The translations under genes were made by a program, and so were the position numbers. DNA of 64,000 nt from JAQTRU01 sp041645555 (GTDB lineage: Bacteria; Patescibacteriota; Patescibacteriia; Patescibacteriales; JAQTRU01), in the NCBI GenBank assembly GCA_041645555.1, contig JBAZPX010000001.1, forward strand, positions 62,001 through 126,000, read 5' to 3'. How positions within the stretch are numbered: position 1 is the first letter of the stretch; each line of letters opens with the position of its first letter. Below are positions 40,762 through 50,290 of the stretch, in pieces. The notes under the pieces were generated by a model. The model was not told the DNA's origin. It ran no database searches and saw nothing but the letters and a program-made list of their open reading frames with translations.

Positions 40762-41013
40762 ATGAATAATAACGAAATAAAAGCAAACGCTGTTTATACC
40801 ACTTTGGAAACTCAAGAGCTATTAAAAATAAGTAATAGCACTATTAAGCGTTTGCTTAAAAAGGGGCTAATAAAAGCCAATAAAGTTGGTGGCCAATATC
40901 GAATTTTAGGTAAGGAAATATTACGTCTGGTATCGCCGGAAGCGGAAAAGCAAGCCATAAAATCATATTTGGGCATAAAACAAAAAGTTGTGGATAAAAT
41001 TAATAAATGGTAA
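40762..41013 (+). CDS. MerR/excisionase-type winged-helix regulator
   Basis: An 83-residue protein. Residues ~10-50 (YTTLETQELLKISNSTIKRLLKKGLI, then KVGGQYRILGKEI) match the excisionase/MerR-type helix-turn-helix (HTH_17), in which a helix binds DNA and a GGxxR wing follows. The C-terminal ~30 residues are helical and basic. ATG at 40762 is preferred over the TTG at 40726 because the latter lies inside the promoter. It heads the region containing an ABC exporter and the nonulosonate cluster and may regulate it, or itself through the 10-bp repeats. Confidence 0.75.
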   Translation: MNNNEIKANAVYTTLETQELLKISNSTIKRLLKKGLIKANKVGGQYRILGKEILRLVSPEAEKQAIKSYLGIKQKVVDKINKW

Positions 41014-41047
41014 TTCTTAAGAGTTGAATATTTAAAGGGATAAATAA

Positions 41048-42835
41048 ATGCTTAAGGATAATAGGCTAATAACAATAATAAACTTATCAAGGCGAGCCTT
41101 CAGTCAGTATAAAAAACAGATTATTATTTTGACGGTCTTGGGTTTTTTAATTGGCTTATTGGAAGGAATCGGCATTAATGCCTTAATCCCTCTTTTTTCT
41201 TTTATTATTGGCAAGGAGCATGGCGGGGATGACTTTATATCCCAGACAATTGAAAAGATATTTTTATACGCACATATTGATTTTAATGTAAAATTTTTGC
41301 TTATTTTTATTTCTTCTTTATTTATTTTTAAGGCTTTTGTTTTAGTCTTATTTTCTTACATTATTGTTAAGATAACCGCCAGTTATGAAGAGCGGACTAG
41401 GAACAATTTATTCAATGCTACCCTAAAAGCTGATTGGCCTTATTTATTAAAGCAAAAACTCGGACACCTTGAGACAATTTTAATGATAAATATAACCCAA
41501 GGTTCAAATTTATTGCGCCATATTAGCAATACTATTATGGTGCTTACCAACCTGATCGTTTATATTTTAGTGGCTATAAATATTTCTATTTATATTACTT
41601 TAATAACTTTAGTTTTGGGCCTATTATTATTTCTTGTATTTAAACCCCTTATTTACAAAGTAAAAATAATCTCTCATAAATTGGAACGGTTGAATAAAGA
41701 AATTTCTCATTTCGTTAACGAAAATATAGTCGGGATGAAAACAATTAAAGCTATATTCGTCGGCAATAAAGTAGCCAAAGCCGGCCAAGAATTTTTCCGC
41801 CAATTAAAAGATATGCAAGTTAAGCAAGCTTTATTAAGTAATATTGCAGGAGCTTTTATGCAGCCGATTAGCCTAGTCTTTGTTTGTATAGTATTCGCTT
41901 TATCCTATAGAGCCCCGAATTTTAATTTTGCCGCTTTAGTAGCTGTAATATATTTAATTAAGCAAATATTTTCCTATTTTGAACAGTTGCAAACAAAGGC
42001 TTTAATTATTAGCAGTTCGGTTCCATACTTAAAGAATGTGCTAGACTATGAAGATCAGGCCATAAGAAACAGAGAAAAGAGCATCGGCTTAAATCATTTT
42101 AAGTTTAATAATCTTTTAGAATTTAAAGAGGTAAATTTTTCCTATAATCCCGATAAAAAAATTTTGACTGACTTGAGTTTTAATATTAAAAAAGGAGAGT
42201 TAGTCGGATTAATTGGCCCTTCGGGAGTGGGAAAAACAACTACCACTGATCTATTTTTGCGTTTGTTCGTGCCCACCAGCGGAGAAATATTACTTGATGG
42301 GAAAAGTATTAGAGAGATCAATATTGAAGAATGGAGAAAAAACATAGGTTATGTTTCCCAAGACATATTTTTGATAAATGATACGATTACTAATAATATT
42401 AGGTTTTATGATAGTTCCATTACTGACGATGATATAATAGAGGCGGCTAAAAAGGCCAATATTTATGATTTTATTCAAGGTTATCCGGACAAATTTTCTA
42501 CTATAATCGGCGAAAGAGGGGTTCTGCTCTCTGCCGGCCAGCGGCAAAGAATCGCCATCGCCAGAGTTTTAGCCCGTAAACCTATAATTTTACTGCTTGA
42601 TGAGGCCACGAGCGCCCTAGACAATGAATCAGAAGCGAAGATACAGGAAGTAATTAAAAATTTAAAGGGGAAGATAACAGTCTTGGTTATTGCTCATAGG
42701 CTATCAACTGTTATTGATTCTGATAAATTAATTGTCTTAAATAAAGGAAAAATTATTGAGCAGGGTAGGCCGCGAGAATTATTAAAAAATAAAAATTCTT
42801 ATTTTTTTAAAGTATATAACATTAGAGAAGAATAA
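41048..42835 (+). CDS. ABC exporter (MsbA/PglK-like)
   Basis: A 595-residue half-transporter: about six membrane helices (residues 20-330) fused to an ATPase domain. Walker A GPSGVGKT (390-397), signature LSAGQ (494-498), Walker B ILLLDE (to Glu519) and an H-loop (VIAHR) are intact, so it is probably active as a homodimer. At the head of a nonulosonate/glycan cluster, a flippase of lipid-linked oligosaccharide similar to PglK is the likeliest job; lipid export is the alternative. It starts 34 bases after the HTH gene and ends four bases before the next gene. Confidence 0.88.
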   Translation: MLKDNRLITIINLSRRAFSQYKKQIIILTVLGFLIGLLEGIGINALIPLFSFIIGKEHGGDDFISQTIEKIFLYAHIDFNVKFLLIFISSLFIFKAFVLVLFSYIIVKITASYEERTRNNLFNATLKADWPYLLKQKLGHLETILMINITQGSNLLRHISNTIMVLTNLIVYILVAINISIYITLITLVLGLLLFLVFKPLIYKVKIISHKLERLNKEISHFVNENIVGMKTIKAIFVGNKVAKAGQEFFRQLKDMQVKQALLSNIAGAFMQPISLVFVCIVFALSYRAPNFNFAALVAVIYLIKQIFSYFEQLQTKALIISSSVPYLKNVLDYEDQAIRNREKSIGLNHFKFNNLLEFKEVNFSYNPDKKILTDLSFNIKKGELVGLIGPSGVGKTTTTDLFLRLFVPTSGEILLDGKSIREINIEEWRKNIGYVSQDIFLINDTITNNIRFYDSSITDDDIIEAAKKANIYDFIQGYPDKFSTIIGERGVLLSAGQRQRIAIARVLARKPIILLLDEATSALDNESEAKIQEVIKNLKGKITVLVIAHRLSTVIDSDKLIVLNKGKIIEQGRPRELLKNKNSYFFKVYNIREE

Positions 42836-42839
42836 AAAT

Positions 42840-44270
42840 ATGCGTATATTTTTAATTTGGGCCGATAAAGGTCTGGAAACAAAAAATTTAATGTTAGAAT
42901 TAAAGAAGCATGGCCATGAGATAGTTTATTGGGTCGGTATAAAAGGAGGAGAAAAAGACAAACTGCCCGAAACTATTTTTCATGAGCATTGGCAGGCAGT
43001 GGCCGGGTTGCCCGCCGAAAATATTGATATGGCTGAATTTTCACCACCAGGAGAAGATTTAATAGAGAAATTGTATGGGGTAGAATCTATTATTCTAACT
43101 ATGATGAACAAGCGATATGATAAAATGTGCGTTGATGAACGCAGGCATTTATATTATAATATGCTTCAGTATTGGAGGGGCATAATAGAAAAATACAAGC
43201 CAGAAGTAATTATTTTTGCGGCCATACCCCATACTATCTTTAATTACCTCGTTTACGAATTAGCTATTTTTTTTGGCATTAAAACTATTATCATTGAAAC
43301 CACTTGGGTCCGCGAGAGATCATTAATATATAATGATTTTTGGCAAGGCAATAATAACTTGCAACAAGAATTAAAGAATAATAAGGGCAAAAATTTTCTT
43401 CTAACAGATTTGAGTGATGATTTAAAGGAATACTATCAGTTACAAACAAGTAGATATCATGATGCCACCCCTCAATACATGAAAGAGATAAAAATGAAAT
43501 ATTCAATAAATAAATTAATTTTCTTTAAAGCAAGGATAATCATAAGAAGTTTAAAGGATTTAACCATATTGAAGAAGGTTCCATTGTATTTTATAAAATT
43601 ATTTGGGCAGAATATTAGAAAGGAATACAGGAGTGTTCAAAAAAAATCGAATTTAGCCAAAAAATTCATTTATGTCCCGCTTAATTATCAGCCAGAACGA
43701 ACCACCAGCCCACAGGGGGGTATATTTGTCGATCAAATTCTGATGGTCGAAATATTATCAGCTGCTTTACCGCCTGATTGGGTTATTTATGCGAAGGAGC
43801 ATCCTTATCAGTTGCTTGCCCGGGGCCTAAATTTCTCCAGCTCTCGTTATCCGGGTTACTATAGAAAGATTGCCAAATTAAAAAATGTTGAATTAATTCC
43901 CGTTGAGACTAATACCTATACTTTAATTGACAAATCTCAGGCAGTGGCTACTGTTACCGGGACAGCCGGTTGGGAAGCAATCTTACGTTCAAAACCAGCC
44001 ATTACATTTGGTTATCCCTGGTATCAAGACTATCCGGGCGTTTTAAAAGTTAATAATGTTGAATCGTGCAAAAAAGCTTTGCAAAAAGTTAAAGACGGGT
44101 TTAAAATAGAACAGCAGCAGGTTATTAATTATTTAAAAAGTTTTGACAGAGCGTCAATTTATGGTTATGTAGATGTCGGGGTAGTAGAGAATCCCCAAAT
44201 AACAAAGCAAGAAAGCATAAAAAATATTACTCAAGCAATATTAGAGGAGATGGAAAAAATACATGATTAA
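42840..44270 (+). CDS. Capsule-type glycan synthesis protein (PF05159-like)
   Basis: A 476-residue cytoplasmic protein. The C-terminal half (FIYVPLNYQPERTTSPQGG, YAKEHPYQLLARG, LIDKSQAVATVTGTAGWEAILRSKP) matches the pattern of capsule polysaccharide synthesis proteins related to Kdo-transferase-like enzymes. The N-terminal half starts MRIFLIWADKGLETKN. A paralogue with the same layout lies at 60931, at the far end of the cluster. Transfer of a nonulosonate or other sugar onto the glycan lipid is inferred. No membrane segment is obvious. Confidence 0.7.
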   Translation: MRIFLIWADKGLETKNLMLELKKHGHEIVYWVGIKGGEKDKLPETIFHEHWQAVAGLPAENIDMAEFSPPGEDLIEKLYGVESIILTMMNKRYDKMCVDERRHLYYNMLQYWRGIIEKYKPEVIIFAAIPHTIFNYLVYELAIFFGIKTIIIETTWVRERSLIYNDFWQGNNNLQQELKNNKGKNFLLTDLSDDLKEYYQLQTSRYHDATPQYMKEIKMKYSINKLIFFKARIIIRSLKDLTILKKVPLYFIKLFGQNIRKEYRSVQKKSNLAKKFIYVPLNYQPERTTSPQGGIFVDQILMVEILSAALPPDWVIYAKEHPYQLLARGLNFSSSRYPGYYRKIAKLKNVELIPVETNTYTLIDKSQAVATVTGTAGWEAILRSKPAITFGYPWYQDYPGVLKVNNVESCKKALQKVKDGFKIEQQQVINYLKSFDRASIYGYVDVGVVENPQITKQESIKNITQAILEEMEKIHD

Positions 44271-44286
44271 CTAATAAAATAATTAT

Positions 44287-45276
44287 ATGTCTATTGATTG
44301 TTTAAAAAACAAGATAATTTTAGTGACAGGAGGGACTGGTTCTTTCGGCAAAAATTTTGTCAGGCATTTATTGGAATATCCAGAAGTTAAAAAGGTTATT
44401 GTTTTCAGCCGTGATGAATTAAAGCAATCACAAATGCAGTCAGAAATCAAGGATGAAAGATTAAGATTTTTTCTCGGCGATGTCCGGGATTTGCAAAGAT
44501 TGCAGAGGGCTTTTGACGGGGTTAATATTGTTGTCCATGCCGCGGCCCTGAAGCAGGTCCCGACTCTAGAATATAATCCTTTTGAAGCAGTTAAGACTAA
44601 TATTCTAGGTAGCCAGAATGTGGCAGATGCCGCGATTGATCAAGGAGTAGAAAAAGTGATATTAATTTCTACTGACAAGGCGGTTCAACCGATTAATTTA
44701 TACGGTTCAACTAAGCTTTGCGCGGAAAAATTATTTATAAGCGGAAATTCTTACGCTGGGAATAAAACTAAATTCAGCTGCGTTCGTTACGGCAATGTTA
44801 TTGGCAGCCGCGGCAGTATTGTAGAAACGCTTTTGAAAAGTAAAGATAAAAAAGTATATATAACAGACGAAAGAATGACTAGATTTTGGTTAACTTTGAA
44901 GCAAAGTTTTGCTCTTGTTCTGTTCGCTTTAGATAATATGGAGGGAGGAGAAATCTTTATCCCTAAAGTTCCCAGCATGAAGTTGGTTGATTTATTTGAA
45001 GTTATTGCTCCCGGGGTAGAAAGGGAGATTATCGGAATTCGGCCGGGCGAGAAATTACACGAAATATTATTAACCGAGGAGGAAGCTATCCATTCAGTGG
45101 AATTAGATAAGTATTTTGTTGTTATCCCGGACAATTTTAATATATTTGACAAGGAGAAATTTAATAAATATTTTGAAATGGGACAAAAATTATCTCCGAA
45201 TTTTAGTTTCAGATGCGATACCAATAAAGATTGGTTGACCGGGGAAGCCTTTAGAGAGATATTAAAAGATGTGTGA
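44287..45276 (+). CDS. pseB: UDP-GlcNAc 4,6-dehydratase (PseB-type)
   Basis: A 329-residue short-chain dehydrogenase. It carries TGGTGSFG (residues 14-21), VIVFSRDELKQ, GDVRD, HAAALKQVPTLEYNP, the STDKAVQP segment and a YGSTK active site (Tyr139, Lys143), which together identify the inverting 4,6-dehydratase family. It makes the first intermediate of pseudaminic acid from UDP-GlcNAc. The matching aminotransferase (51660) and synthase (57904) are in the same cluster. It ends in TGA. Confidence 0.9.
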   Translation: MSIDCLKNKIILVTGGTGSFGKNFVRHLLEYPEVKKVIVFSRDELKQSQMQSEIKDERLRFFLGDVRDLQRLQRAFDGVNIVVHAAALKQVPTLEYNPFEAVKTNILGSQNVADAAIDQGVEKVILISTDKAVQPINLYGSTKLCAEKLFISGNSYAGNKTKFSCVRYGNVIGSRGSIVETLLKSKDKKVYITDERMTRFWLTLKQSFALVLFALDNMEGGEIFIPKVPSMKLVDLFEVIAPGVEREIIGIRPGEKLHEILLTEEEAIHSVELDKYFVVIPDNFNIFDKEKFNKYFEMGQKLSPNFSFRCDTNKDWLTGEAFREILKDV

Positions 45277-45326
45277 AAATAAGAGAAAGAGAAGCGGATA
45301 GATAAAAAATATTATTTTTAATTTTT

Positions 45327-46028
45327 ATGGAAAAGAAACTTAAACAACATGAGATTTTCTCAAAAGAAGGGGATAATTGGTTTGGCCGCAATAAAGAAAT
45401 TTTAATTGATGAAGAGAGCGAAAAAACAGTAAATTATCTTAGCCAAATAATTAATTATCTCAAGGAAAATAAGCTCAATTTTGATAAAGTTTTTGAGATC
45501 GGATGCAGCAATGGTTGGAGGTTAAATAAAATTAGGAATATTTTTAAAGCGGATTGCTATGGGATAGAACCGTCTAAATTGGCTTTGCGGGACGGCAAGA
45601 AAAGATACCCCAGCCTTAAATTAACCCAGGGGTTTTCTCATGACTTAAGCGATTTTAAAGATGATTTTTTTGATTTAGTAATCATTAGTTTTGTTTTTCA
45701 TTGGGTTGACCGCAGTAAGTTGCTTCAGAGCGTTAGCGAGATTGACCGAGTATTAAAAAATTTCGGCTATTTAATTATTGAAGATTTTAATCCCGGCAGC
45801 GCCTGCAAGGTTCCCTACCATCATTTATCAGACAAAGAAGTGTATACTTACAAACAAAATTATAGCGACATTTTTGTCGGCAGTAAGTTGTATAATATAA
45901 TTAACAGTAAGGAATATGAATTTCATAAAGGAGGGGGAATTGATAGCCAGAACCTTTGCCACTTTACGGTTCTTCAAAAAAGATTGGAAAATAATTATAT
46001 CTTAGCCAGGCGGGAAATTAAAACTTAG
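45327..46028 (+). CDS. Class I SAM-dependent methyltransferase
   Basis: A 233-residue methyltransferase. Motif I is VFEIGCSNGWRLNKI (about 54-68), motif II YGIEPSKLALRDG, and a Methyltransf_11-like segment FFDLVIISFVFHWVDRSKLL. The C-terminal part has GGGIDSQNLCHFTVLQK. Between pseB and a sialic-acid-type synthase it may O-methylate a nonulosonic acid or another sugar of the glycan. The substrate is not evident from the sequence. Confidence 0.82.
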   Translation: MEKKLKQHEIFSKEGDNWFGRNKEILIDEESEKTVNYLSQIINYLKENKLNFDKVFEIGCSNGWRLNKIRNIFKADCYGIEPSKLALRDGKKRYPSLKLTQGFSHDLSDFKDDFFDLVIISFVFHWVDRSKLLQSVSEIDRVLKNFGYLIIEDFNPGSACKVPYHHLSDKEVYTYKQNYSDIFVGSKLYNIINSKEYEFHKGGGIDSQNLCHFTVLQKRLENNYILARREIKT

Positions 46029-46039
46029 GGAGTAAAAAT

Positions 46040-47113
46040 ATGGGAAATTTAAGCAATTTTATAAAAGAAATTAAAATCGGGCAACGTTTAATCGGGGAAA
46101 ATCAACCTACTTACTTCATTGCTGACATTGGCGCTAATTTTGACGGCGATTTAAATAAAGCTAAAAGATTGGCTTTAGCCGTGAAAGAGGCCGGGGGAGA
46201 TGCGGTTAAAATTCAAAGTTTTTTGGCGCCCAAAATTATTTCTGGCAAGGGCTTTGCCTCTATGCAGTTAAAAGGCATACATGGCAGTTGGGGAAGGCCG
46301 GTTGACGAGATATTTAAAGAAGCGGAATTTCCAAGAGAATGGCATAAAGAATTTTTTGATTATTGCCGTGAAATCGGCATTATGGCCACTTCGTCGCCCT
46401 ACGATTTTGAAGCTGTTGATTTAATGGAGCAATGCGGCGTTGATTTTTATAAAATCGGCTCGGGCGACATAACTTGGCACGAAATGTTAAAATATATCGC
46501 CGGAAAAAATAAACCAATGATTCTGGCAACTGGAGCCAGCAGCTTGGACGAAGTTGATGAAGCGGTGGAAGTTATTAAATCAACCGGCAACCATAATTTA
46601 ATTTTACTCCAGTGCATTACCAATTATCCTTCAAAAATTGAAAGCGCAAACATTAATGTTTTAAAAACCTACCAAAATAGGTATAATATTATAATCGGTT
46701 ATTCTGATCATGCCCCCACGGATATCGTCCCTTTGGGGGCGGTCGCACTGGGCGCGAAAGTGATAGAAAAGCATTTTACTTTTAATAAAAAGGATAAGGG
46801 GCCAGACCATTCTCATTCTATGGAACCGCAAGAATTTTCCGATATGGTGAAGCATGTCCGCCAATTAGAAGAAGCTTTGGGCTCCGGAAAAAAAGAAGTG
46901 GTTGAGGAAGAATCCGAGACGGTTGTAGTCCAGCGCCGTTCCCTTTATGCCAGCTCCGAAATTGCTAAAGGCGGGGAGATTACTTCAAATAATATTATTG
47001 AGTTGCGCCCGGCTTTGGGAATTTTGCCGAAATTTAAATCCCTAATTATCGGCAAAAAAGTTAAGCGTACGATTGAGGTTGGTGAGCCGATAAAATGGGA
47101 AGATATCGCTTAA
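46040..47113 (+). CDS. NeuB-family nonulosonic acid synthase with SAF domain
   Basis: A 357-residue synthase that condenses a hexose derivative with PEP. The N-terminal TIM barrel (IADIGANFDGDLNKAKRLA, GGDAVKIQSF, DFYKIGSGDITW, LLQCITNYPSKI, GYSDHAPTD, VIEKHFTF) is followed by an antifreeze-like SAF domain from about 295 (RRSLYASSEIAKGGEIT...). It differs from the PseI at 57904, especially in the substrate-facing loops, so it may make another product such as a legionaminic- or sialic-acid-like sugar. It starts 12 bases after the methyltransferase. Confidence 0.87.
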   Translation: MGNLSNFIKEIKIGQRLIGENQPTYFIADIGANFDGDLNKAKRLALAVKEAGGDAVKIQSFLAPKIISGKGFASMQLKGIHGSWGRPVDEIFKEAEFPREWHKEFFDYCREIGIMATSSPYDFEAVDLMEQCGVDFYKIGSGDITWHEMLKYIAGKNKPMILATGASSLDEVDEAVEVIKSTGNHNLILLQCITNYPSKIESANINVLKTYQNRYNIIIGYSDHAPTDIVPLGAVALGAKVIEKHFTFNKKDKGPDHSHSMEPQEFSDMVKHVRQLEEALGSGKKEVVEEESETVVVQRRSLYASSEIAKGGEITSNNIIELRPALGILPKFKSLIIGKKVKRTIEVGEPIKWEDIA

Positions 47114-47125
47114 ATTAATAAAAAT

Positions 47126-47722
47126 ATGGGAGAAAAAGAACTGGATAAAATTAAATTAGCCGCCTTAGTTTTTAACGACCGGATTAAAAAATCAGACGTT
47201 GTGGTTTGTCTAGAGGGTGACCACTACGCCCGGCTGATGCATACCCTGGAAGTTTTTCAGGGTGGTTGGGCTGAGAGAATATTAGTTTCCGGAGGATATG
47301 AAGCTCCGCCTTTTTCCATCCCGGCCAGAGTGTTGGCCGAAAAATTATATAAAAACGGCATTCCGAGAGGCCGGGTGCTTTTAGAGGAAAAATCATTGAA
47401 TTCCTATGATCAGGGGGTTGAAGTTATGAAGATAATTAAAGAAAAAAAGTGGAAAAAAATAATTTTAGTCGCTTCCCATTTCCATCAGCCCAGAGCCTAC
47501 CTCACATTCTTAAAGACCATGAAAAAAGCGGGTCTTAAGATTCAGATTTTTAATTCGCCGGCCCGGGAGCTTTCTTGGTTTAACCTCATTTCTTTGGGGA
47601 AGAGCCGGCTGGGACTATTTGAAGACGAGCTTAATAAGATAGACGATTATTCCCGAAAGGGCCATGTGGCTACAGTTAAAGAGGCGATAGAGTATCAAGA
47701 GTGGAAAGAAAAACAAAAATAG
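47126..47722 (+). CDS. YdcF/DUF218-like protein
   Basis: A 198-residue protein with the DUF218 pattern: SDVVVCLEGDHYARL near the N-terminus, RILVSGGYEAPPFSIPARVL, then LLEEKSLNSYDQGVEVM and KKIILVASHFHQPRAYLTF. The usual GGG motif is SGG here. No signal or membrane helix is evident, unlike many YdcF proteins. Members of this family may bind sugar or nucleotide-sugar ligands; no reaction is established. It is embedded in the nonulosonate cluster between a synthase and an unknown gene. Confidence 0.75.
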   Translation: MGEKELDKIKLAALVFNDRIKKSDVVVCLEGDHYARLMHTLEVFQGGWAERILVSGGYEAPPFSIPARVLAEKLYKNGIPRGRVLLEEKSLNSYDQGVEVMKIIKEKKWKKIILVASHFHQPRAYLTFLKTMKKAGLKIQIFNSPARELSWFNLISLGKSRLGLFEDELNKIDDYSRKGHVATVKEAIEYQEWKEKQK

Positions 47723-47743
47723 AATTCAATTACTTAAAATTTT

Positions 47744-48394
47744 ATGGACATAAAACAAGTAAAAAGAATAATGGGGGGTAATTTTATCGGACCGGATGAA
47801 CTTAAAAAAATAAGCTCTAAATTAAATATTGCTGATCCCCATAAAATGGAAGATTTGTTGCCCGAAATTCCTTTTACCTTAAGCTATTTAGAAAAAGTTT
47901 CTAAAGATTACATCTTGATTTTGGGGATACCCGAAGATAAATCTGGCAAAAAATTAACTATTAATAGAATGCGGGTAATATTTGGCCAAAACCCGGCGAA
48001 AAAAGAACCTTGCTTTTATAATCAGGATTGGTATCTGGAAGAAAAATTTGCCAAAGATGTTTCTTTAAAGTTTAAATGGTATCTTATAAGAAAAATTGTT
48101 ATTAAAAATAGCCGGGGGAAAAATCCGGAAGATATTCATTCTCGGCTGAAAGAAAAAGAAAATTTCCCATTAGCGGTTTTAACCGTTTTTGTATTTTTCT
48201 CTTATTATTTTTTAAACAAGGGGCAAATTTTATGGAAGGATAATTTTATCTGGTGTTCCGACAAAGATAAAAACGGCGACAGGATTTATACCGGGCGCTA
48301 TTTAGACCCCAAAAGAATTAATAAAGATGGATTTAATATCCATCGCCACCTTTCCATCCGTCCTTGTTATGGTTTAGCGCCTCAAATTATATGA
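47744..48394 (+). CDS. Unknown protein in nonulosonate cluster
   Basis: A 216-residue soluble protein with no recognised family. Visible features are KRIMGGNFIGPDELKKI at the N-terminus, LTINRMRVIFGQN, PCFYNQDWYLEEKFAK, a hydrophobic middle (FPLAVLTVFVFFSYYFLNKG) and a C-terminal RRI-type stretch with cysteines and histidines (GFNIHRHLSIRPCYG). It ends in TGA overlapping the start of the cytidylyltransferase at 48391 (ATGA), so the two are translated together. The coupling suggests a job close to CMP-nonulosonate formation. An uncharacterised step of the pathway is possible. Confidence 0.6.
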   Translation: MDIKQVKRIMGGNFIGPDELKKISSKLNIADPHKMEDLLPEIPFTLSYLEKVSKDYILILGIPEDKSGKKLTINRMRVIFGQNPAKKEPCFYNQDWYLEEKFAKDVSLKFKWYLIRKIVIKNSRGKNPEDIHSRLKEKENFPLAVLTVFVFFSYYFLNKGQILWKDNFIWCSDKDKNGDRIYTGRYLDPKRINKDGFNIHRHLSIRPCYGLAPQII

Positions 48395-49152
48395 TAACCA
48401 CAATTATTCAAGCGAGAATTAGTTCAACCAGATTGCCCGGGAAAGTATTATTGCCATTGGGCGGTAAGACCGTCTTAGAAAACGTCGTGGAACGAGTCCG
48501 GAAAGCTAAGCTCATAGGCGAGACGGTCGTGGCCACCTCAAACGGGAAAGATGATGATAAAATTGTTGAGCTTTGCGAAACCAGGGGGATAAAATATTTC
48601 CGTGGCAGTTTAGATGATGTTCTGGATAGATATTATCAAACGGCCAAGCATTTTCAAGCAGAAAGTATTTGCCGGATTACCGCTGATTGCCCCCTGATTG
48701 ATCCAGAGGTTATAGACAGGGTAGCTAAAAAATATTTAGAGGGGGAATATGATTATGTTTCTAATACTCACCCAACGGCCACTTACCCCGACGGCCTTGA
48801 TGTTGAAATTTTTTCTTTTAAGGCTCTGGAAAGAGCTTGGCAAGAAGCGATTCTGTTGTCCGAGAGAGAGCATGTTACCTCTTATATATGGAATAATCCA
48901 GATAAATTTAAAATTGGCAATGTAAAAAACAGCCTTGACCTATCAACCTATAGGCTGACCATTGACGAAAATAAAGACTATGAATTACTAAAAAAAATTT
49001 TCAAGGAAGTTTCTAATTTGACAATGTTGAATATAGTAAAATTTTTAGATGAACGTCAGGACATAAAAAATATTAACGCCGATATTACCAGAGATGAAGG
49101 ATATTATAAGTCTTTAGAAAATGATAAAATTAAAAATTATGGAAAAGATTAA
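48391..49152 (+). CDS. CMP-nonulosonate cytidylyltransferase (PseF/SpsF-like)
   Basis: A 253-residue nucleotidyltransferase. It opens TTIIQARISSTRLPGKVLL, the RxxSxRLPxK substrate motif, then RGSLDDVLDRYYQTAK, ITADCPLIDPEV and YPDGLDVEIFSFKALERAW. Members activate nonulosonic acids with CTP. ATG at 48391 is preferred over an earlier in-frame ATG because it overlaps the previous stop. A paralogue lies at 56267, matching the presence of two synthases. Confidence 0.87.
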   Translation: MITTIIQARISSTRLPGKVLLPLGGKTVLENVVERVRKAKLIGETVVATSNGKDDDKIVELCETRGIKYFRGSLDDVLDRYYQTAKHFQAESICRITADCPLIDPEVIDRVAKKYLEGEYDYVSNTHPTATYPDGLDVEIFSFKALERAWQEAILLSEREHVTSYIWNNPDKFKIGNVKNSLDLSTYRLTIDENKDYELLKKIFKEVSNLTMLNIVKFLDERQDIKNINADITRDEGYYKSLENDKIKNYGKD

Positions 49153-50278
49153 AATAAACAAATGGTCGAGAATTATTTCGTTTGAACCTGATGGCAAGCA
49201 GGAAGAAATTTGGATATATAAAGATTCTAAAACTGAAAAACGCTATAACGTTGAAGTTACTCTAGGCAAGCCGATTGATATCTTATCTCTTAAAGCAAAT
49301 ATAATCAAAGATTTAGGCTTGAACGCGGACCGAATCAGGGATTCAAGAATTTCTTTATTCGAGAAAGATAATCTGCGACTGGTTGATTTATGCCCCATCT
49401 GCGGAAGTGGAGCCAAAGATAGACCGGAAGTTTTTAACGTCTATGGCGCTACTTATGTTAAGTGCGAAGAATGTTCTCATTATTTCGTGAAGAAAAGGCC
49501 GACAAAAAACGCTTTAGAGGAATTTTATTCGAAAGACAACCAGTATCAAAGCACTTATACGGACAAAAAAACCGTTGAAACCAGGGTTCAGCAGGTGGCC
49601 ATGCCAAAAGCAGAATGGGTGATACAAAATTTTGAAAAAATTTATGGCAGAAAGCCGAAATCAATTCTGGATGTAGGGGCGGGAAGCGGTCATTTTGTTT
49701 CCGCGTGTAAAAATTTAGGAATAATGGCTAACGGAGTTGAGTTGAGCCAGGCGGGAAGGGATTTTTGTAAAGAAAATTTTGGTTTTGAGTTGTCAAATAA
49801 AGATTTTATAGAAGAATGGAAAGAGTTTGCCGATTATGAAGTTATAACTTTTTGGGGGGTAATCGAGCACGTTCCTTATCCTTTAAAGATGTTAGACGCC
49901 GCCGCAAAGGTTCTTTCCGGGAAAGAAGGCCTGGTTGTGGCTGAAGTTCCGCGCTGGGATTGTTTCAGCACCGCTGTCCAAAGAATATTTCCCAATTCGA
50001 TTACCAGGCATCTTGATCCGTTGGGGCATATTAATTGTTTTACGGATTCATCTTTAGCCACGACTTTTAAGAAAAGTAATTTTGATATCGTGGCCGCTTG
50101 GTATTTTGGCATGGACATTTATGAATTTATTACCCAAATATCTTACCTGTTGGGGGAAAATAAAATTATTGAAAAAATAGGAAAATATATACCCGCCCTT
50201 CAGAATAGAATAGATTTGGCTATGTTGTCAGATGAAATAGTGATGGCCGCCACGCCGACAAAAAAATTAGAAAGATAA
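49139..50278 (+). CDS. SAM methyltransferase with N-terminal zinc-ribbon-like motif
   Basis: About 379 residues. An N-terminal basic region is followed by a cysteine pair set (CPICGSGAKDR, then KCEECSHYF) that looks like a zinc ribbon at about 85-120, then a methyltransferase domain with SILDVGAGSGHFVSAC, GVIEHVPYPLKMLDAA and LGHINCFTDSSL. Such ribbon-methyltransferases often C-methylate sugars. It overlaps the cytidylyltransferase gene by 14 bases (ATG at 49139); the ATG at 49121 is an alternative. A sugar-modifying role in the glycan is inferred. Confidence 0.8.
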   Translation: MEKIKINKWSRIISFEPDGKQEEIWIYKDSKTEKRYNVEVTLGKPIDILSLKANIIKDLGLNADRIRDSRISLFEKDNLRLVDLCPICGSGAKDRPEVFNVYGATYVKCEECSHYFVKKRPTKNALEEFYSKDNQYQSTYTDKKTVETRVQQVAMPKAEWVIQNFEKIYGRKPKSILDVGAGSGHFVSACKNLGIMANGVELSQAGRDFCKENFGFELSNKDFIEEWKEFADYEVITFWGVIEHVPYPLKMLDAAAKVLSGKEGLVVAEVPRWDCFSTAVQRIFPNSITRHLDPLGHINCFTDSSLATTFKKSNFDIVAAWYFGMDIYEFITQISYLLGENKIIEKIGKYIPALQNRIDLAMLSDEIVMAATPTKKLER

Positions 50279-50290
50279 AAAAATTATCAC

